Shown: positions 25,082 through 33,783 of the stretch, piece by piece | Layout: the number at the start of each line of letters is the position of its first letter | How positions within the stretch are numbered: position 1 is the stretch's first letter | Assembly (NCBI RefSeq): GCF_014642175.1 | Contig: NZ_BMIL01000004.1 | Coordinates: forward strand, 62,001-126,000 | Direction: 5' to 3' | DNA from: Pedobacter quisquiliarum | GTDB taxonomy: Bacteria; Bacteroidota; Bacteroidia; Sphingobacteriales; Sphingobacteriaceae | Length of the DNA stretch: 64,000 nucleotides | The notes under the pieces: generated by a model | The model's database searches: none | What the model was told of the DNA's origin: nothing | Seen by the model: the letters and a program-made list of their open reading frames with translations, nothing else | Translations under genes and position numbers: made by a program

Positions 25082-27355
25082 ATGAAATTGAAGTCTGTTT
25101 TTGTTGCTTTGCTTCTTGGATTATCTGCTGCGGGCTATGCGCAGCAGCAGGACTTAGTGCGGTATGTAAATACTTTGCAAGGCACCAACTCCAAACATGA
25201 GCTCACGCGTGGGAACACTTATCCAACTACGGCATTGCCTTTTGGCATGCACACCTGGACCCCGCAAACGGGGCGCAACGGGGATGGCTGGAAGTACCAG
25301 TACTTCAAAGACAAAATCCGCGGCTTTCAGCAGGCACACCAGTGCAGCAGTTGGACCAACGATTACGCCGTTTTCTCTTTAATGCCGGGCATAGACCAAT
25401 TGCAGGTGGATGAAAATGCAAGAGAACTTGCTTTCAGCCATGCCGATGAAGTTGCCCGCCCGGACTACTACAAAGTGAAATTTCAGAATCAGATCAGTAC
25501 CGAGATCGCGCCCACCGAGCGTGGTGCACATTTGCGCTTCAGCTATCCTAAGGGGCGTAAGGGTTTTCTGGTGCTTGATGGCTATACGAACATCAGTGGT
25601 GTGACCATTGATGCGAAAAAAAGAAAGATCAGCGGCTACGTGAATAATGGCCGTGGCTTCAAACCAGGTTTTAAGAGTTTTTTTGTCATGTTTTTTGATC
25701 AGCCGATCAAAAAGTTTGGCACCTGGGAGAACCGGAAGCAAACCGTACATGCAGATTCCACAACTGCGGAAGGTCTTGGTAAAGGCGCATGGCTTGAATT
25801 TGCAGCGGGTAGTACCGTGCAAGTGAAAGTCGCCTCCTCTTACATCAGTGCGGCACAGGCCGAGCTTAACCTTTCCAGAGAACTTGGCGCAGCAAAAAAG
25901 CTTGAACAAACGCAGGCAAAAGCAGCGGCAGTTTGGAATGCGTCCTTAGGTAAAATACAAGTGGAAGGTGGAACAGAAGCCGACAAGGCGACTTTCTACT
26001 CCTGCTTCTTTCGTGCAAGTCTCTTCTCCAGGAAGTTCTATGAACTGGATGAAAAAGGGCAGCCATACTATTTCAGTCCTTACGACGGCAAAGTACACCA
26101 GGGTTATATGTTTACGGACACCGGTTTCTGGGATACCTTCCGTGCGCAGTTTCCGCTGAATGCCATGCTGCACCCGGAAATGCATGGGCGCTACATGAAT
26201 GCCATGCTTGATGCTTACGATCAGTGTGGCTGGTTGCCGTCCTGGTCCTTTCCGAGCGAAGCCGGCAGTATGATCGGCAACCATGCCATCAGTCTTTTTG
26301 CGGATGCTTGGGTGAAAGGCATCAGAACCTTCGATCCGGAACGCGCCTTGAAGGCTTATCAGCATGAGGCCAATAATAAAGGTCCTTGGGGCCCGGCAAA
26401 TGGGCGCGATGGCTGGAAAGAATATTATCAAATTGGCTATGTGCCTTACCCGAAATACCGGGAGGCAACCGCCAAAACGCTGGAGTATGCCTATGATGAT
26501 TTCTGTGGCTACCAGCTGGCAACACAAACCAATAACTCGTTTTTTGCTGATGTTTTCAGTCGCAACATGTACAACTACCGCAACGTTTACGATAAATCGT
26601 CGGGTTTTATGCGTGGCCGCGATGTTGACGGGCAATGGACGAAGAATTTCGATCCTGTAGAGTGGGGTGGCCCGTTTACCGAAGGTAATGCGTGGCATTA
26701 CCAATGGTCCGTTTTTCAGGATACGGAGGGTTTAATCAACCTCATGGGTGGTAACAAGGCTTTCACCAACAAACTGGATTCCGTATTCAGTGGGCCGAAC
26801 ACCGTGAAAACGGGCACTTACGGCGGCATGATCCATGAAATGACAGAGATGGTAATGGCCAACATGGGGCAGTATGCACATGGGAACCAGCCGATCCAAC
26901 ACATGGTTTATCTGTACAACTACGCCAATGAGCCTTGGAAGGCACAATACCATGCCCGCAATGTGATGGCGAAATTATACGACGCGACAGAAAATGGCTA
27001 CCCGGGAGATGAAGACCAGGGGCAGACTTCTTCCTGGTACGTGTTAAGCGCGCTGGGTTTTTACAGCGTAACACCGGGCGTGGATGAGTATGTGTTTGGC
27101 AGTCCCGCTTTTGAAAAAACCAGCATCAAGCTGGAGAACGGAAAAACCTTTACAGTGCTGGCCAATGGCAATAACAAGGAGAATGTGTACATCCAATCGG
27201 CGACCTTGAATGGAAAGCCTTATACAAAGAACTTCATCCGCCATGCGGACATTGTGAATGGAGGAACCCTGATCTTCGAGATGGGTCCGAAGCCAAATAC
27301 CGGCAGAGGAATGCTTAGCGAAGACAAGCCCTTCTCCTTAACTGCAGTCAAATAA
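25082..27355 (+). CDS. GH92 family exo-alpha-mannosidase-like protein (GNQPIQH type, paralogue 1)
   Basis: 757 residues with a type I signal peptide ending near GYAQ. GH92 hallmarks include GNTYPTTALPFGMHTWTPQTG at the start, TGFWDTFRAQFPL, WSFPSEAGSMIGNHAISLFADAW, and GDEDQGQTSSWYVLSALGFYSV (residues 642-663; catalytic-base Asp pair D643/D645 by analogy). The acid loop reads YAHGNQPIQHMVYLYNY with Gln603 where canonical GH92 enzymes have Glu. It is closely related to the product of the gene at 28126, suggesting local duplication. It is predicted to act on alpha-mannosides in the periplasm. Confidence 0.94.
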   Translation: MKLKSVFVALLLGLSAAGYAQQQDLVRYVNTLQGTNSKHELTRGNTYPTTALPFGMHTWTPQTGRNGDGWKYQYFKDKIRGFQQAHQCSSWTNDYAVFSLMPGIDQLQVDENARELAFSHADEVARPDYYKVKFQNQISTEIAPTERGAHLRFSYPKGRKGFLVLDGYTNISGVTIDAKKRKISGYVNNGRGFKPGFKSFFVMFFDQPIKKFGTWENRKQTVHADSTTAEGLGKGAWLEFAAGSTVQVKVASSYISAAQAELNLSRELGAAKKLEQTQAKAAAVWNASLGKIQVEGGTEADKATFYSCFFRASLFSRKFYELDEKGQPYYFSPYDGKVHQGYMFTDTGFWDTFRAQFPLNAMLHPEMHGRYMNAMLDAYDQCGWLPSWSFPSEAGSMIGNHAISLFADAWVKGIRTFDPERALKAYQHEANNKGPWGPANGRDGWKEYYQIGYVPYPKYREATAKTLEYAYDDFCGYQLATQTNNSFFADVFSRNMYNYRNVYDKSSGFMRGRDVDGQWTKNFDPVEWGGPFTEGNAWHYQWSVFQDTEGLINLMGGNKAFTNKLDSVFSGPNTVKTGTYGGMIHEMTEMVMANMGQYAHGNQPIQHMVYLYNYANEPWKAQYHARNVMAKLYDATENGYPGDEDQGQTSSWYVLSALGFYSVTPGVDEYVFGSPAFEKTSIKLENGKTFTVLANGNNKENVYIQSATLNGKPYTKNFIRHADIVNGGTLIFEMGPKPNTGRGMLSEDKPFSLTAVK

Positions 27356-27406
27356 TCCCCCAAATAAAATAACAACAACCAGCATGCTGGTTAAATTAAA
27401 AACAGA

Positions 27407-28090
27407 ATGAACAAAGTAGCAAAACAGCTTAGCTTACTTGCCCTTGGCACACTGATGGGCGCAATTTCCCTGCATGCGCAGCAAAAACCGGAGGTAATTA
27501 AGAAGAAGGGCTATGAATTAACCTTCGAGAGTAACTACGCCGCGTTGGACCCAGCTTTGAAGCAAAGGCTGATCAGCACGTTCTTTGAAGTGTACCCGAA
27601 ATTAGCACAGGCATACAATCCGAAGACCCTGAAGAAGGTAAGTTTCCTTGTGGATACTGCTTATAAGGGTGTAGCAGCAACATCGAACGGCCAGGTGGTG
27701 TACAGCTCCATTTGGATGGACAAACATCCGGAAGATATTGATGTGGTTACCCACGAGGTGATGCACATTGTGCAGGACTATGGCAATAGCGTTGGTCCGG
27801 GATGGCTTACCGAAGGTATTGCAGATTATGCAAGATTTAAATTCGGTATTGACAATGCTGGTGCAAAATGGGCATTGCCGGAGCTGAAACCAGAACATCA
27901 TTATAAAAACAGTTACCGCATTACGGCAAGGTTCTTCCATTGGATAGAGCAGCATGTGAAAGCAGGGGTAATCAAAACGGTGGATGCGAGTTTACGCGAC
28001 CACAGCTATACACCGGAAATCTGGAAGAAGCTGACCGGAAAAGATCTTGATGGACTTTGGGCAGACTATGTAAAGAACCCAAAGATCTAA
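27407..28090 (+). CDS. Secreted metallopeptidase of the basic secretory protein (BSP) family
   Basis: 227 residues with a signal peptide cut near LHAQ. The zinc motif HEVMH is at residues 116-120, followed by GPGWLTEGIADYARFKFG, whose Glu136 or Asp140 may supply a further ligand. This arrangement matches the plant-type basic secretory protein/DUF peptidase family. It lies between two GH92 genes in the mannan operon with gaps of 51 and 35 bp. It could open the peptide part of mannoproteins or glycoproteins so that mannosidases reach the glycans. That role is inferred from context. Confidence 0.82.
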   Translation: MNKVAKQLSLLALGTLMGAISLHAQQKPEVIKKKGYELTFESNYAALDPALKQRLISTFFEVYPKLAQAYNPKTLKKVSFLVDTAYKGVAATSNGQVVYSSIWMDKHPEDIDVVTHEVMHIVQDYGNSVGPGWLTEGIADYARFKFGIDNAGAKWALPELKPEHHYKNSYRITARFFHWIEQHVKAGVIKTVDASLRDHSYTPEIWKKLTGKDLDGLWADYVKNPKI

Positions 28091-28125
28091 CGTAATATTA
28101 AAAATGAAATCCTAATATCAATTGT

Positions 28126-30420
28126 ATGAAAAAAGTATTTACAGCCTTGCTGTTACTGGGCGCAAGTTTTACCCAGGCACAGACCACGGGTAAAATCACA
28201 AGCCCGGTAGATTACGTGAACCCATTGATGGGTACGCAATCAAAACCTTCTTTGTCTAACGGAAATACCTATCCGGCAGTAGCCGTACCATGGGGCATGA
28301 ACTTCTGGACACCACAAACCGGTAAAATGGGGGATGGCTGGACCTACACCTATGATGCTGACAAAATCCGCGGCTTTAAACAAACGCACCAGCCATCACC
28401 ATGGATGAATGACTATGGTCAGTTTGCAATTATGCCGGTAACCGGAAAATTGAGATTTGATCAGGACGAACGCGCAAGCTGGTTTAGCCATAAAGCAGAG
28501 AAATCTACACCTTACTACTACAGCGTATATCTTGCAGATGCGGATGTAACCACTGAAATCACGCCAACAGAACGTGCGGCACAATTCAGGTTTACTTTCC
28601 CAAAAACAGATAGTGCTTATATCGTTATCGATGCACTTGATAAGGGATCTTACATCAAGATTATCCCTTCTGAAAGAAAGATCATCGGTTATACCAAGAA
28701 GTTTGCCAGAGGACCACTTCCGGAAAACTTCAAGAACTACTTTGTGATGTACTTCGACAAAGATTTCAAGTTGTCGAAAACATGGAGCAAGAAAGATCTT
28801 AAAGACGGACTGGAGATTGAAAGTGATCACGTTGGTGCCGTTGTTGGTTTTAACACCAAAAAAGGTGAGCAGGTGGTTGCAAGAATCGCTTCTTCATTCA
28901 TCAGCTTTGAGCAGGCAGACATCAGCTTAAAGCGTGAGTTGGCGAACGACAACTTTGATGCAACGAAAGCAAAGGCTAAAGCCATCTGGAACAAAACCTT
29001 AAGCAGAATTAATGTTGAAGGTGGTACCATTGACCAGACACGTACTTTCTACTCGACCTTATACCGTACTGTGTTCTTCCCGAACAAACTGTATGAGATT
29101 GATGCAAACAATAAGATTGTACACTGGAGCCCATACAATGGTAAAGTGCTTCCGGGATATATGTTCGCCGGTACTGGCTTCTGGGATACTTTCCGTGCCT
29201 TATACCCATTCCTGAACCTGGTTTATCCTTCCATCAACAAAGAGATGCAGGAAGGTCTGATCAATGATTACAAAGAAGGTGGTTGGTTGCCTGAATGGAG
29301 CAGTCCATCTTATGCCAACATTATGGTTGGTAACAACTCCGCTTCCGTAGTGAGTGATGCTTACATCAAAGGACTTCGCGGTTATGACATCGAGACCTTA
29401 TGGGAAGCCTTGAAAAAAGGCGCGAACAATACAGGTCCGATGGCTGCGGTTGGTCGTGATGGCGTGAAGTTCTACAACGAGCTTGGCTACGTGCCATTTG
29501 ATGCTGGAATTCATGAGAATGCAGCAAAAACGCTGGAGTATGCATACGATGACTTCGCGATCTACAACCTTGGTCGTGCATTGGGCAAACCAGAAAGTGA
29601 AATCGGCATCTATGCTAAACGCAGTATGAACTACAAAAACCTGTTTGATCCATCATCTGGTTTAATGCGTGGTAAAAATAAAGACGGTAGTTTCCAGTCG
29701 CCATTCAGTCCATTTAAATGGGGTGGTGCATTTACCGAAGGTAACAGCTGGCACTATACCTGGTCTGTATTCCATGACGTAGCAGGATTGTCGAAACTTA
29801 TGGGTGGCAAGGACAAGTTTGTGATGAAACTGGATTCTGTATTCTCTTTACCACCGGTATTTGATGAGAGTGCTTACGGTGGGGTGATCCATGAGATTCG
29901 TGAAATGCAGATCGCAAACATGGGTCAGTATGCACACGGTAACCAGCCGATCCAGCACATGATTTACCTGTACAACTACGGTGGTGCACCATGGAAAACG
30001 CAATATTGGGTTAGAGAGACCATGAACAGAATGTATGCTGCAACACCTGATGGTTATTGTGGTGATGAGGATAACGGACAAACCTCTGCATGGTATGTAT
30101 TCTCATCCATGGGCTTCTATCCGGTAACGCCTGCTGTTAACGAGTATGTACTGGGTGCGCCATTGTTTAAGAAGGTTACGCTGACACTGGAAAACGGTAA
30201 GACCGTGGTGATCAATGCGCCGAAGAACAGTGACGATAACCGTTATGTAGAATCGCTGAAAGTTAATGGTAAGCCATACTCGAAAAACTGGTTAAACCAC
30301 ACCGATCTGCTGAAAGGTGCGGTACTTGATTTCAACATGACGGCAACGCCAAACAAGAAAAGAGGTACTAACGAGGCAGATTTCCCTTATTCGTTCTCGA
30401 CTGAAAAAACACATAAATAG
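28126..30420 (+). CDS. GH92 family exo-alpha-mannosidase-like protein (GNQPIQH type, paralogue 2)
   Basis: 764 residues with a type I signal peptide (SFTQAQ). It shares with the gene at 25082 the order GNTYPAVAVPWGMNFWTPQTG, TGFWDTFRALYPF, YANIMVGNNSASVVSDAYIKG, and GDEDNGQTSAWYVFSSMGFYPV (residues 646-667). The acid loop is YAHGNQPIQHMIYLYNY with Gln607 in the canonical Glu position; D647/D649 are the presumed base pair. It is the last gene of the GH125 operon, closed by a strong terminator. Its linkage specificity (alpha-1,2, -1,3, -1,4 or phosphomannosyl) cannot be read from sequence. Confidence 0.94.
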   Translation: MKKVFTALLLLGASFTQAQTTGKITSPVDYVNPLMGTQSKPSLSNGNTYPAVAVPWGMNFWTPQTGKMGDGWTYTYDADKIRGFKQTHQPSPWMNDYGQFAIMPVTGKLRFDQDERASWFSHKAEKSTPYYYSVYLADADVTTEITPTERAAQFRFTFPKTDSAYIVIDALDKGSYIKIIPSERKIIGYTKKFARGPLPENFKNYFVMYFDKDFKLSKTWSKKDLKDGLEIESDHVGAVVGFNTKKGEQVVARIASSFISFEQADISLKRELANDNFDATKAKAKAIWNKTLSRINVEGGTIDQTRTFYSTLYRTVFFPNKLYEIDANNKIVHWSPYNGKVLPGYMFAGTGFWDTFRALYPFLNLVYPSINKEMQEGLINDYKEGGWLPEWSSPSYANIMVGNNSASVVSDAYIKGLRGYDIETLWEALKKGANNTGPMAAVGRDGVKFYNELGYVPFDAGIHENAAKTLEYAYDDFAIYNLGRALGKPESEIGIYAKRSMNYKNLFDPSSGLMRGKNKDGSFQSPFSPFKWGGAFTEGNSWHYTWSVFHDVAGLSKLMGGKDKFVMKLDSVFSLPPVFDESAYGGVIHEIREMQIANMGQYAHGNQPIQHMIYLYNYGGAPWKTQYWVRETMNRMYAATPDGYCGDEDNGQTSAWYVFSSMGFYPVTPAVNEYVLGAPLFKKVTLTLENGKTVVINAPKNSDDNRYVESLKVNGKPYSKNWLNHTDLLKGAVLDFNMTATPNKKRGTNEADFPYSFSTEKTHK

Positions 30421-30454
30421 CATGTAATATCTGAATCATTTTTACGGTGATTAG

Positions 30455-30486
30455 AAGAGGGCCCTGAAAAGTGGCCCTCTTTTTTT
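30455..30486 (+). terminator. Terminator of the GH125-GH92 operon
   Basis: AAGAGGGCC and GGCCCTCTT form a 9-bp stem around a 9-nt loop and continue into a T-run. The tatD promoter element follows 3 bp later. Confidence 0.9.
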
Positions 30487-30488
30487 GT

Positions 30489-30496
30489 TAGCTTTG
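30489..30496 (+). promoter_or_regulatory. -7 element of the tatD promoter
   Basis: TAGCTTTG matches TAnnTTTG and ends 4 bp before the tatD ATG, directly behind the upstream terminator. The predicted mRNA is leaderless or nearly so. Confidence 0.5.
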
Positions 30497-30500
30497 TTTC

Positions 30501-31268
30501 ATGCTTTTAACAGATACGCATACCCATTTATATTATGAAACGGATGAAGTAAAGCAGGCGGCATTGCTTCAACGTTGTTTTGATCAGGGCATACACCGCC
30601 TTTTTCTGCCAAATGTAGATGTTGCATCCATCAGCAGGATTGATGAGTTGGTAAGCCGCTACCCGGAGAATTGTTTCGCCATGTCGGGTTTACACCCTTG
30701 TGAGGTTTCTGAAGATTATGCTACGGTACTGGCGGAGATTAAAGCCAGCATCCCTGCAAGGAAGATCTATGCAATCGGGGAAATCGGGATTGATCTGCAC
30801 TGGGATAAAAGCACTTTGAAATATCAGCAGGAGGCATTTGCCGAACAGATAGGCTGGGCGAAGGAGATGGGCTTACCCATTGTGATCCATTGCCGCGAAG
30901 CATTTGATGAAGTGTTTGAAGTGCTGGAGCAGCATAAAGATGAAAAGTTATTCGGCATCCTACATTGCTTTACCGGGAATCTGGAGCAGGCAAAACGCTG
31001 TATAGACCTGGGTTTTTACCTGGGTATTGGGGGCGTGCTGACCTACAAAAAGGCAGGCCTGGATCTGGTGTTATATGACGTTCCGCTGGAACACCTGGTG
31101 CTGGAAACTGACAGCCCGTATCTGGCACCGGTACCCTTTAGAGGTAAACCGAATGAGAGCAGCTACCTGATCCATATTGCAAAGAAAGTAGCAGAGATTT
31201 ATCAGCGCCCGCTTGAAGAAGTTGCCGAAATAACAACAGCGAATTCACGTAAAATATTTAACGTTTAA
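30501..31268 (+). CDS. tatD: TatD-family metal-dependent DNase
   Basis: 255 residues. A TIM-barrel amidohydrolase with the metal motifs DTHTHLYYE at the N-terminus, GEIGIDLHWD, PIVIHCREAFDE, HCFTGNLEQA and LVLETDSPYLAPVPFRGKPNES. TatD enzymes are Mg-dependent 3'-5' DNases with roles in DNA repair and quality control. The length is standard. Asparaginase starts 6 bp after its stop, so the two are co-transcribed. Confidence 0.95.
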   Translation: MLLTDTHTHLYYETDEVKQAALLQRCFDQGIHRLFLPNVDVASISRIDELVSRYPENCFAMSGLHPCEVSEDYATVLAEIKASIPARKIYAIGEIGIDLHWDKSTLKYQQEAFAEQIGWAKEMGLPIVIHCREAFDEVFEVLEQHKDEKLFGILHCFTGNLEQAKRCIDLGFYLGIGGVLTYKKAGLDLVLYDVPLEHLVLETDSPYLAPVPFRGKPNESSYLIHIAKKVAEIYQRPLEEVAEITTANSRKIFNV

Positions 31269-31274
31269 CCACAG

Positions 31275-32303
31275 ATGACGAAAATTCTGATCATCTATAC
31301 CGGCGGTACCATTGGAATGGTTAATGATCCGCATAGCGGGACTTTAATACCTTTTGATTTTGGACAGATCCAGCAGAACGTACCCGAGCTTGCGCGTCTG
31401 AACTACGACCTGGAGGTTCATTCTTTTGATCCCATTCTGGACTCCTCCAATATGGACGCTTCCGTTTGGGTTGAACTGGTTCGTATCATTGAAAAGAACT
31501 ACCATGCATTTGACGGCTTTGTCGTTCTACATGGCTCCGATACCATGGCTTACACGGCTTCCGCATTGAGTTTTATGCTGGAGAATCTGGCGAAGCCTGT
31601 GGTGTTGACCGGCTCGCAGCTACCGATTGGGGAGATTCGTACCGATGCGAAGGAGAACCTGATTACCGCACTTGAAATTGCCGCCACCAAGAAAAATGGG
31701 GCAGCAAGGGTGCCGGAGGTTTGTATTTGTTTCGACTACCAGCTCTTCCGCGGAAACCGCGCGATCAAATACAACTCTGAGAAGTTTGAAGCATTCCGTT
31801 CGCCCAACTACCCGAAACTCGCGGAAGCTGGCGTGCAGCTCACGTTTTTTAACAATTACATACAGAAGCCTTCAAAAGCAGAACTGCGGATTAACGATAA
31901 ACTGAATACAAATATCGGTGTACTGAAATTGTACCCCGGGATTAGCAAGCAAGCGGTGGAGGCCATTACGACCTCTACGCTGGATGCCATTGTACTGGAG
32001 ACTTTTGGCTCTGGAAATACGAGTACGGCACCGTGGTTTTTGAATTGCCTGCAGGAAGCTGCAGATCACGGCAAGATCATAGTCGACATTTCGCAGTGCC
32101 AGGGTGGGTCTGTGGAGCTTGGAAAATATGAAACAAGCAGGCGGCTGCAGCAGATGGGCATCTTGTGCGGGTATGACATGACATTCGAGGCCACCATAAC
32201 TAAGCTGATGTTCTTGCTGGGCAAAGACCTGGATAAAGCAGAACTACGCACATTGATGGAGCAATCGCTGCGCGGAGAACTGAGCAGAACGGGTGTGATC
32301 TAG
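31275..32303 (+). CDS. ansA: Type I L-asparaginase
   Basis: 342 residues without a signal peptide, hence cytoplasmic. The first catalytic Thr lies in IYTGGTIGM and the second in LHGSDTMAYTASALSFML, with PVVLTGSQLP following. Type I enzymes are the low-affinity cytoplasmic form that hydrolyses asparagine to aspartate and ammonia. It follows tatD by 6 bp; such a tatD-asparaginase pairing is common in Bacteroidota as far as I recall. Confidence 0.94.
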   Translation: MTKILIIYTGGTIGMVNDPHSGTLIPFDFGQIQQNVPELARLNYDLEVHSFDPILDSSNMDASVWVELVRIIEKNYHAFDGFVVLHGSDTMAYTASALSFMLENLAKPVVLTGSQLPIGEIRTDAKENLITALEIAATKKNGAARVPEVCICFDYQLFRGNRAIKYNSEKFEAFRSPNYPKLAEAGVQLTFFNNYIQKPSKAELRINDKLNTNIGVLKLYPGISKQAVEAITTSTLDAIVLETFGSGNTSTAPWFLNCLQEAADHGKIIVDISQCQGGSVELGKYETSRRLQQMGILCGYDMTFEATITKLMFLLGKDLDKAELRTLMEQSLRGELSRTGVI

Positions 32304-32360
32304 GTATCTATAGACTAAATGAGCAATAATCAGGGACATTATTATAATAAAGAAACAACC

Positions 32361-33776
32361 ATGAAAATAGAACAGATTTATACCGGATGTCTTGCAGAGG
32401 CGGCTTACTACATTGAGAGCAATGGGGAAGCTGCGATCATCGATCCGCTGCGGGAAGTTGATGCTTATCTGCAGCGCGCAGAGAAAGACAACGCGAAGAT
32501 CAAGTATATTTTCGAAACGCATTTTCATGCCGACTTCGTGTCCGGGCATGTGGATCTGGCGCTGCGCGCAAATGCAGCTATTGTTTACGGCCCGACTGCA
32601 GAGACGAACTTTAAAGCACATATCGCGGAAGACGGCGAGGTGTTTCAAATTGGAGACATTACCATTTCTGTACTGCATACGCCGGGGCATACCCCGGAAT
32701 CGACCACTTATCTTTTGAAGGATGCATCGGGAAAACCATATTGCATCTTCACTGGTGATACTTTGTTTATCGGTGACGTTGGCAGGCCCGATCTTGCGCA
32801 GCAAGGGGAACTTACTGCAGCAGATATGGCAGGTACCTTATACGATTCTTTGCACAGTAAAATATTGGTGCTGCCAGATGACGTATTGGTGTATCCGGCA
32901 CATGGTGCAGGTTCTGCCTGTGGTAAAAACATGAGCAAGGAAACCTTTGATACTTTGGGTAACCAGAAGCAGGTGAACTATGCCTTAAAAGCTGCCGATA
33001 AGGAAAGCTTTATACGCGAGGTAACGGATGGCATTTTGCCGCCGCCACAATACTTTGCTAAGAACGCGGCAATTAACAAGCAAGGTTACGCGCGTTTTGA
33101 ACAAGTGATGGAAAAAGGACTGCAGGCACTTACACCGGAGGTGTTTGAAATGATGGCCAATGAAACTGGCGCACTGATTCTTGACGTACGCGATCCGCAG
33201 GTGTTTGCTAAAGGTTTTATACCTTCTGCTATAAACATTGGCCTGGGTGGGCAGTTTGCGCCCTGGGTGGGCAGTCTGATCACGGACCTTCAGCAGCCGA
33301 TTCTCCTGGTTACGGAGGCAGACAAAGCGGAAGAAGCAATTACGCGCCTGAGCCGGGTAGGTTACGACAATACAATTGGTTACCTGGAAGGCGGTATGGA
33401 TGCGTGGAAGGCTAGCGGTCGCGATGTGGATACCATTACGTCCATTTCGGCTACGGAATTTGAAAGCATTGCTGCATCTGATCCTTCGGTTAACGTACTG
33501 GACGTGCGCAAGCCTGGGGAGTACGCTTCGGAACACCTGGAGATGACACTGGCACGGCCATTGGACTACATCAACGACTGGACCCATGAAGTGAAGCCAG
33601 GAGCGCAATATTTCATCCACTGTGCAGGTGGTTACCGTTCGATGATTGCCGCTTCCATTCTGAAAGCAAGAGGTGTGGAGGATGTGATTGATATCGCCGG
33701 TGGCTATGCTGCTTTAAAAAATACAGGCTTACAGCGGACAGATTTTGCTTGTCCCTCTAAAGCCATGAACAGTTAA
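32361..33776 (+). CDS. MBL-fold hydrolase fused to two rhodanese domains (persulfide dioxygenase/CstB-like)
   Basis: 471 residues from the ATG at 32361. An in-frame ATG at 32319 would add 14 polar residues and is less likely. The N-terminal metallo-beta-lactamase domain has THFHADFVSGH (H54, H56, D58, H63) and FTGDTLFIGDVGRPDL, as in ETHE1-type persulfide dioxygenases. Rhodanese domain 1 (about 280-360) lacks the catalytic Cys. Rhodanese domain 2 (about 370-460) keeps it in HCAGGYRSM (Cys421). Such fusions oxidise glutathione, CoA or bacillithiol persulfide and process the sulfite. The bacillithiol reductase gene 7 bp downstream suggests bacillithiol persulfide as substrate, which is an inference. 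Confidence 0.88.
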   Translation: MKIEQIYTGCLAEAAYYIESNGEAAIIDPLREVDAYLQRAEKDNAKIKYIFETHFHADFVSGHVDLALRANAAIVYGPTAETNFKAHIAEDGEVFQIGDITISVLHTPGHTPESTTYLLKDASGKPYCIFTGDTLFIGDVGRPDLAQQGELTAADMAGTLYDSLHSKILVLPDDVLVYPAHGAGSACGKNMSKETFDTLGNQKQVNYALKAADKESFIREVTDGILPPPQYFAKNAAINKQGYARFEQVMEKGLQALTPEVFEMMANETGALILDVRDPQVFAKGFIPSAINIGLGGQFAPWVGSLITDLQQPILLVTEADKAEEAITRLSRVGYDNTIGYLEGGMDAWKASGRDVDTITSISATEFESIAASDPSVNVLDVRKPGEYASEHLEMTLARPLDYINDWTHEVKPGAQYFIHCAGGYRSMIAASILKARGVEDVIDIAGGYAALKNTGLQRTDFACPSKAMNS

Positions 33777-33783
33777 AAAACAT

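Noticed and set aside
25946..26704. 252-codon minus-strand frame inside the GH92 gene
   Set aside because: Antisense shadow of a strongly conserved GH92 coding region, no domain of its own.
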